DNA of 64,000 nt from JBJYIN01 sp046237015 (lineage in GTDB: Bacteria > Pseudomonadota > Gammaproteobacteria > Enterobacterales > Enterobacteriaceae). Where the stretch lies: positions 147,516-211,515 of the forward strand of contig NZ_JBJYIN010000008.1 of NCBI RefSeq assembly GCF_046237015.1, in the 5' to 3' direction. Shown in pieces: positions 60,221-64,000 of the stretch; the stretch's first letter is position 1, and each line of letters opens with the position of its first letter. The notes beneath the pieces were generated by a model. It made no database searches, had not been told where the DNA came from, and saw only the letters and a program-made list of their open reading frames with translations. Both the position numbers and the translations under genes were made by a program.

Positions 60221-60798
60221 CTGCCGAATTATTGCGATTGCTTGAAAACGTGCTGCGCGTCGGCGTTGTGACCGAGATCGACGTTGATGAATGGCGTGTG
60301 CGTGTTAGTTCTGGGAGGCTGGATACGGACTGGCTGCGCTGGAATGCGTTACGCGCGGGGGCGTTCAGTGTGTGGATCCCGCCATCAGTCGGTGAGCAAG
60401 TATTACTTGGCTGCATTGGTGGCAATCCCGAAACCGCCGTCATTCTCGGCAGTATCTATAGCAATGAAAATCCGGCACCGGGTAGCAGCATCAACGAGTT
60501 GGTGATCAAGGCCCCGGACGGCGCAACGGTGCGCTATGACGCCGCCGCTGGCGCGCTGGAAGCCAGGGGAATGAAAACGGCGCGTATTGTCGCGTCGGTG
60601 GGCGTCACGATGGAAACACCAGTCGTTGAGTGTACTGAGCATCTTGTTGCAAAAACATTCTCATTCACTGAGGGCGGGAAAATGGAGGGTGATGTCGTTC
60701 ATCAAGGCGGCGCGTTTAAATCAAACGGGGTTCAGATTGACGATCACTCGCACGGGGCTGTAGAGAGCGGCGGCAGTTGGACGGATGGCACGAAATGA
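60217..60798 (+). CDS. P2 gpV-like baseplate spike protein
   Basis: Tail spike tip that pierces the outer membrane, 193 residues against 211 in P2. The N-terminal OB domain reads VGVVTEIDVDEWRVRVSSGRLDTDWLRW and PSVGEQVLLGCIGGNPETAVILGSIYSNENPAP; then a beta-helix follows. The C-terminal HSH (His177, His179, in DDHSHGAVESGG) is the iron-binding motif of the spike apex. It overlaps gpS and gpW by ATGA. Confidence 0.93.
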   Translation: MTAELLRLLENVLRVGVVTEIDVDEWRVRVSSGRLDTDWLRWNALRAGAFSVWIPPSVGEQVLLGCIGGNPETAVILGSIYSNENPAPGSSINELVIKAPDGATVRYDAAAGALEARGMKTARIVASVGVTMETPVVECTEHLVAKTFSFTEGGKMEGDVVHQGGAFKSNGVQIDDHSHGAVESGGSWTDGTK

Positions 60799-61163
60799 GC
60801 GCGCGCTATATCGGCATGAACCCGGACGGCCTGGGAACACTGGCAGACAGAGATCATTTGTGGCACTCCGCGCGTGACATTTTGACGACACCAGTAGGAT
60901 CAAGAGTAATGCGCCGTGATTATGGCTCTATCGTGCCGGATTTGATTGATGCACCACAAAACGAGGTTACTCGCATGCAGTTAATGAGCGCGGCTGTCAT
61001 TGCATTAACGCGCTGGGAGCCTCGTTTAGCGCTGAACACGGTAGATATTATTTATTCAAAGTCGGGGAAGGTTGAAGCCAGCTTAAGTGGTTTGATCACT
61101 GAAACGATGGAGCCCAGCAGCGGAACAATAACGATTAAAGGGGGGAACGGTGGCGACAGTTGA
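60795..61163 (+). CDS. P2 gpW-like baseplate protein
   Basis: 122-residue gp25-like baseplate wedge protein. It starts MSARYIGMNPDGLGTLADRDHLWHSARDILTTPVGSRVMRRDYGS-type sequence, then PDLIDAPQNEVTRMQLMSAAVIALTRWEPRL, as in P2 gpW. The ATG at 60795 overlaps the V stop; an upstream start in V is unlikely. Confidence 0.93.
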   Translation: MSARYIGMNPDGLGTLADRDHLWHSARDILTTPVGSRVMRRDYGSIVPDLIDAPQNEVTRMQLMSAAVIALTRWEPRLALNTVDIIYSKSGKVEASLSGLITETMEPSSGTITIKGGNGGDS

Positions 61164-62046
61164 TTTATCACAATTGCCCCAGCCGCAGATCATTGAAGTG
61201 CTGGACTTTGAAGTCATCTTGAGAGACGTGAAAGCGGTCATGATCGCCGTGTTCCCTGTTAACCAGCAGGCATCTGTTGCCGCCGCTCTTGAATTAGAGT
61301 CAGAGCCGCTTAACCAGATAGCGCAGGTTATTGCGTATCGCGAGTTGATGTTACGCCAACGGATTAACGAGGGCGCGGCATCTTGCATGTTGAGTCATGC
61401 TGTATCAAACGATCTGGATAACCTCGCAGCAAACCTGAATACAGAACGGCTGGTGATAACAGAAGAAACGGAAAGCGAAGATGCGGTAATGGAAAGTGAC
61501 GCCGCATTTCGCTTGCGTGCTCAATCAGCATTTGAAGGGCTTAGCGTCGCAGGGCCAACTGCGGCCTATGAATATTTTGCTAAGAGCGCGAGCGGGAAAG
61601 TTAAGGATGCAAAAGCGATTAGCCCATCACCTGCGGTTGTCGTCGTTTCTGTGATTTCGTCTGAAGGTAACGGAGCTGCATCATCTGAGTTGCTTTTGAC
61701 CGTTGAAACGGCGTTGTCAGCCGAGGATAAGAGGCCGGTTGCGGATAGGCTGACGGTTCAGAGTGCTGAGATCGTTGATTTTTCGATTAATGCCGTGCTT
61801 TACCTTTATCCGGGACCTGAATCTGAACCCATTCATACCGCTGCGCAAAAGGCGTTGCAATCATGGATCGGTGAGCAAGGGATGATTGGGCGGGATGTTG
61901 CTCTATCGTCAATCATGGCGGCGCTGCATGTTCAAGGAGTGCAGCGAGTGAGGGTCGTAGAGCCGCCACACGACATAGTGATTAGTGACACGCAGGCAGC
62001 GTATTGCACGGGTTTTATTGTTACAACCGGGGGCATTGATGAGTGA
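61150..62046 (+). CDS. P2 gpJ-like baseplate assembly protein
   Basis: 298-residue baseplate wedge protein (P2 gpJ 302). It contains PQIIEVLDFEVILRDVKAVMIAVFP, AYRELMLRQRINEGA-like IAYRELMLRQRINEGAAS and ESDAAFRLRAQSAFEGLSVAGPTAAYEYFAKSASG. It starts with GTG inside the gpW gene (14-base overlap) after GGGGGAAC. Confidence 0.93.
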   Translation: MATVDLSQLPQPQIIEVLDFEVILRDVKAVMIAVFPVNQQASVAAALELESEPLNQIAQVIAYRELMLRQRINEGAASCMLSHAVSNDLDNLAANLNTERLVITEETESEDAVMESDAAFRLRAQSAFEGLSVAGPTAAYEYFAKSASGKVKDAKAISPSPAVVVVSVISSEGNGAASSELLLTVETALSAEDKRPVADRLTVQSAEIVDFSINAVLYLYPGPESEPIHTAAQKALQSWIGEQGMIGRDVALSSIMAALHVQGVQRVRVVEPPHDIVISDTQAAYCTGFIVTTGGIDE

Positions 62047-62644
62047 TCTGCTTCCTCCTTCTGCCAGTGGATTTATGCGCAGCGTTGCCGTATCCACGCA
62101 GAAGCTGAGTAATATCCCCATTGATTTAAATTTGTTATGGAACGCTGAACGGTGTCCTACTGAACTGTTACCGTACCTTGCGTGGGCACTCTCTGTTGAT
62201 AGGTGGGATAAAAACTGGTCGGAAAAAACAAAGCGGCAGGTAATTAGATCCGCGTGGCTGATACATAGGCAAAAAGGAACGATTGCGGCATTGCGTCGTG
62301 TGGTCGAACCGTTCGGATACCTGATTCGCATCATCGAATGGTGGCAGAGCGGCGAATCACCCGGCACGTTTCGGTTAGACATTGGCGTACAGGATAGCGG
62401 CATCACAGAAGAAACGTTTTACGAGTTGGAGCGGCTGATTGCCGACGCTAAACCCGCGTCGCGTCACCTGCTGGGGCTGAATATCAACCTCGACACACAG
62501 GGCGCTGCCTATGTTGCCGCCACGATTTACGACGGTGATGACCTGACCGTTTACCCCTATTTCCCTGAAGCTATCACTGTGTCCGGTCTAGATGTGACCG
62601 GGGCAGCGCTTCATTTAATTGACAACGTGAGCGTAACCGCATGA
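62039..62644 (+). CDS. P2 gpI-like tail protein
   Basis: 201-residue baseplate-associated tail protein (P2 gpI 176). It carries LLPPSASGFMRSVAVSTQ, IPIDLNLLWNAERCPTELLPYLAWALSVDRWDKNWSEKTKRQVI-type sequence, and HRQKGTIAALRRVVEPFGY. The ATG at 62039 overlaps gpJ by eight bases; the stop overlaps the tail-fibre start (ATGA). Confidence 0.93.
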   Translation: MSDLLPPSASGFMRSVAVSTQKLSNIPIDLNLLWNAERCPTELLPYLAWALSVDRWDKNWSEKTKRQVIRSAWLIHRQKGTIAALRRVVEPFGYLIRIIEWWQSGESPGTFRLDIGVQDSGITEETFYELERLIADAKPASRHLLGLNINLDTQGAAYVAATIYDGDDLTVYPYFPEAITVSGLDVTGAALHLIDNVSVTA

Positions 62645-64000
62645 GCGCAACCTATTTTGCCCTGTTAACCAACATCGGCGCCGCCAAACTGGCTAACGCG
62701 ACCGCACTGGGTAGCCGCCTGAACATTACTCGGATGGCCGTCGGTGACGGCGGCGGCGTATTGCCAACCCCAAACCCGGCACAAACCAAACTGATTAACG
62801 AGAAACGTCGGGCCGCGCTCAATACCCTGAGTGTTGACCCGAAAAACCCCAGCCAGATTATTGCTGAGCAGGTCATTCCAGAAAATGAAGGCGGTTGGTG
62901 GATTCGTGAGATCGGCCTGTTTGACGATGACGAGAATCTGATCGCTATCGCAAACTGCCCAGAAACGTACAAACCCCAATTGCAGGAAGGCAGCGGCCGC
63001 ATTCAAACCGTGCGTATGATTTTGATTGTCAGTAGCACCGAGGCAGTCACACTGAAAATCGATCCGGCGGTGGTGCTGGCAACGCGAGCTTACGTGGATG
63101 ATGCACTGGCGGAGCATGAAAAGAGTCGCAAACATCCTGACGGGACACTGACTGTAAAGGGACTTGTGCAACTGAGCAACGCGACGAACAGCGATAGCGA
63201 AACACTCGCAGCAACCCCAAAAGCCGTGAAAGCCGCGAATGATAACGCCAATGACCGTGTGCCATCGGCGCGTAAAGTCAACGGCAAGGCGCTGTCTGCC
63301 GATATTACGCTGAACGCCGGGGATGTGGGCGCATTGACTGACGCGCAAGCAGCGCAAAAATATGCGCTACGTTCAATTAAGATTAACGGAAAACCGCTAT
63401 CTGCTGATGTGAATCTGTTAGCCAGCGATATTAACGCATGGAATAAAACGGAAGCCGATGGGCGATATTTGGGGAAAGCCGCAACTGCCGCCGCTGCAAC
63501 TAAATTGGCTACACCTCGGAAAATTAGCGGTGTGCTGTTTGATGGTTCCGCTGATATTACGCTGAAAGCTGGGGATGTTGACGCTTACACCAAAATAGAG
63601 ACAGATAATAAAGTGTCTGTGGCTACTGAATCAGCGGCAGCGGCTAATACCAACGCCAACAGCCGTGTGCCGTCGGCACGTAAAGTCAACGGCAAGGCGC
63701 TGTCTGCCGATATTACGCTGAACGCTGGGGATGTGGGCGCATTGACTGACGCGCAAGCGGCGCAAAAATATGCGCTACGTTCAATTAAGATTAACGGAAA
63801 ACCGTTATCTGCTGATGTCAACTTGTTGGCTGGTGACATTAACGCATGGAATAAAACGGAGGCCGATGGGCGATATTTGGGGAAAGCCGCAACTGCCGCC
63901 GCTGCAACTAAACTCGCCACACCACGCAAAATTAATGGTGTGCTATTTGATGGTTCCGCTGATATCAATCTTACTCCGCAAAACCTCGGTTTTGGAGAAG
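62641..64000 (+). CDS. P2 gpH-like tail fibre protein (partial, runs off the window)
   Basis: Side tail fibre that recognises the host receptor. The first 150 residues (MSATYFALLTNIGAAKLANATALG ... GGWWIREIGLFDDDENLIAIANCPETYKP) are the conserved baseplate-attachment domain (DUF3751-like). A spacer follows with the collagen-like fibre repeats of the form KxNGKxLSADxxLxAxDxxA. A 408-base (136-residue) unit is present twice, nearly identical. No stop codon occurs before 64000 (453 codons visible); the receptor-binding tip and the assembly gene G would follow. Confidence 0.93.
   Translation, partial: MSATYFALLTNIGAAKLANATALGSRLNITRMAVGDGGGVLPTPNPAQTKLINEKRRAALNTLSVDPKNPSQIIAEQVIPENEGGWWIREIGLFDDDENLIAIANCPETYKPQLQEGSGRIQTVRMILIVSSTEAVTLKIDPAVVLATRAYVDDALAEHEKSRKHPDGTLTVKGLVQLSNATNSDSETLAATPKAVKAANDNANDRVPSARKVNGKALSADITLNAGDVGALTDAQAAQKYALRSIKINGKPLSADVNLLASDINAWNKTEADGRYLGKAATAAAATKLATPRKISGVLFDGSADITLKAGDVDAYTKIETDNKVSVATESAAAANTNANSRVPSARKVNGKALSADITLNAGDVGALTDAQAAQKYALRSIKINGKPLSADVNLLAGDINAWNKTEADGRYLGKAATAAAATKLATPRKINGVLFDGSADINLTPQNLGFGE
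63255..63983 (+). repeat. 408-base tandem repeat inside the tail-fibre gene
   Basis: The segment 63255-63575 recurs at 63663-63983 with only scattered substitutions (for example TTG/CTC leucine codons and an Asn-Asp change), an offset of exactly 408 bases and so in frame. Within each copy are three shorter related modules (KVNGKALSADITLNAGDVGAL, KINGKPLSADVNLL, GVLFDGSADI). Confidence 0.88.

Larger units (their letters stand above)
41204..64000. mobile_element. P2-like prophage, left part (continues past the window)
   Basis: Gene order and protein similarity follow Enterobacteria phage P2 in the subfamily Peduovirinae: int, C, cox, small early genes, A, cos, Q, P, O, N, M, L, X, lysis genes, R, S, V, W, J, I, H. 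No structural gene in view is broken, so the visible part could be functional. Genes after H (G, FI, FII, E, T, U, D, ogr) and attR are not in the window. Confidence 0.95.

Noticed and set aside
62641..64000. Diversity-generating retroelement or invertible tail-fibre switch
   Set aside because: The repeats are direct, in frame and not A-biased; no reverse transcriptase or invertase is visible in the window.
1..64000. CRISPR arrays, insertion sequences, rRNA operons
   Set aside because: No regularly spaced short repeats, transposase genes or rRNA sequence were seen.

Overview
The window looks like a chromosomal segment of a soft-rot member of the Enterobacterales, most likely Pectobacterium or a close relative. 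The gene order artP-ybjQ-amiD-ybjT-hcr-hcp-lysO-ybjD-cspD-clpS-clpA-infA-aat-cydC-cydD-trxB-lrp-ftsK-lolA-rarA-serS-dms-ycaD-pflA follows the 19-20 minute region of Escherichia coli. Several E. coli neighbours are missing (ltaE and poxB between ybjT and hcr, and serW near infA), and some non-E. coli genes are present. The genus is an inference from gene content and protein similarity recalled from memory; no search was run.

Region 1 (1-29144) is conserved core chromosome. It holds arginine uptake (artP), cell-wall recycling (amiD), nitrosative-stress proteins (hcp-hcr, with an NsrR-type operator in front), lysine export (lysO), the ClpS-ClpA protease module with divergent cspD, translation and N-end-rule genes (infA, aat), the CydDC thiol exporter, thioredoxin reductase, Lrp, FtsK, LolA, RarA and SerS. 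Between clpA and infA sit two accessory genes: a 541-residue protein with an internal duplicated domain, and a convergent NADAR-type N-glycosidase.

Region 2 (29145-41163) is anaerobic and carbohydrate metabolism. A dmsABCD operon follows a good FNR-site promoter. dmsB carries a one-base deletion near its 3' end that joins it in frame to dmsC. After ycaD comes a five-gene operon for an ascorbate-type PTS with a split transketolase. It is transcribed divergently from an RpiR-family regulator across a large perfect inverted repeat. pflA ends the region.

Region 3 (about 41164 to the window end) is the left part of a P2-like prophage inserted just upstream of pflA, where pflB would be expected. 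It shows the P2 plan: int, repressor C, cox, small early genes, replication gene A, cos, the leftward pair Q-P, then O-N-M-L-X, lysis, R-S-V-W-J-I and tail fibre H, which runs off the end. The cos sequence and an Ogr-type late-promoter dyad can be read directly. The early region is unusual. A Dam-type methyltransferase, a four-cysteine PAPS-reductase/DndC-like protein, gpA, a stand-alone ClpX-type zinc finger and a second Dam-type methyltransferase lie in series, with mostly overlapping start and stop codons. This block is the best candidate for an undescribed DNA-modification or host-takeover module. Beside it is a leftward AlpA-like regulator with a large insertion and its own repeated operators. 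No tRNA, rRNA, CRISPR array or insertion sequence was seen.
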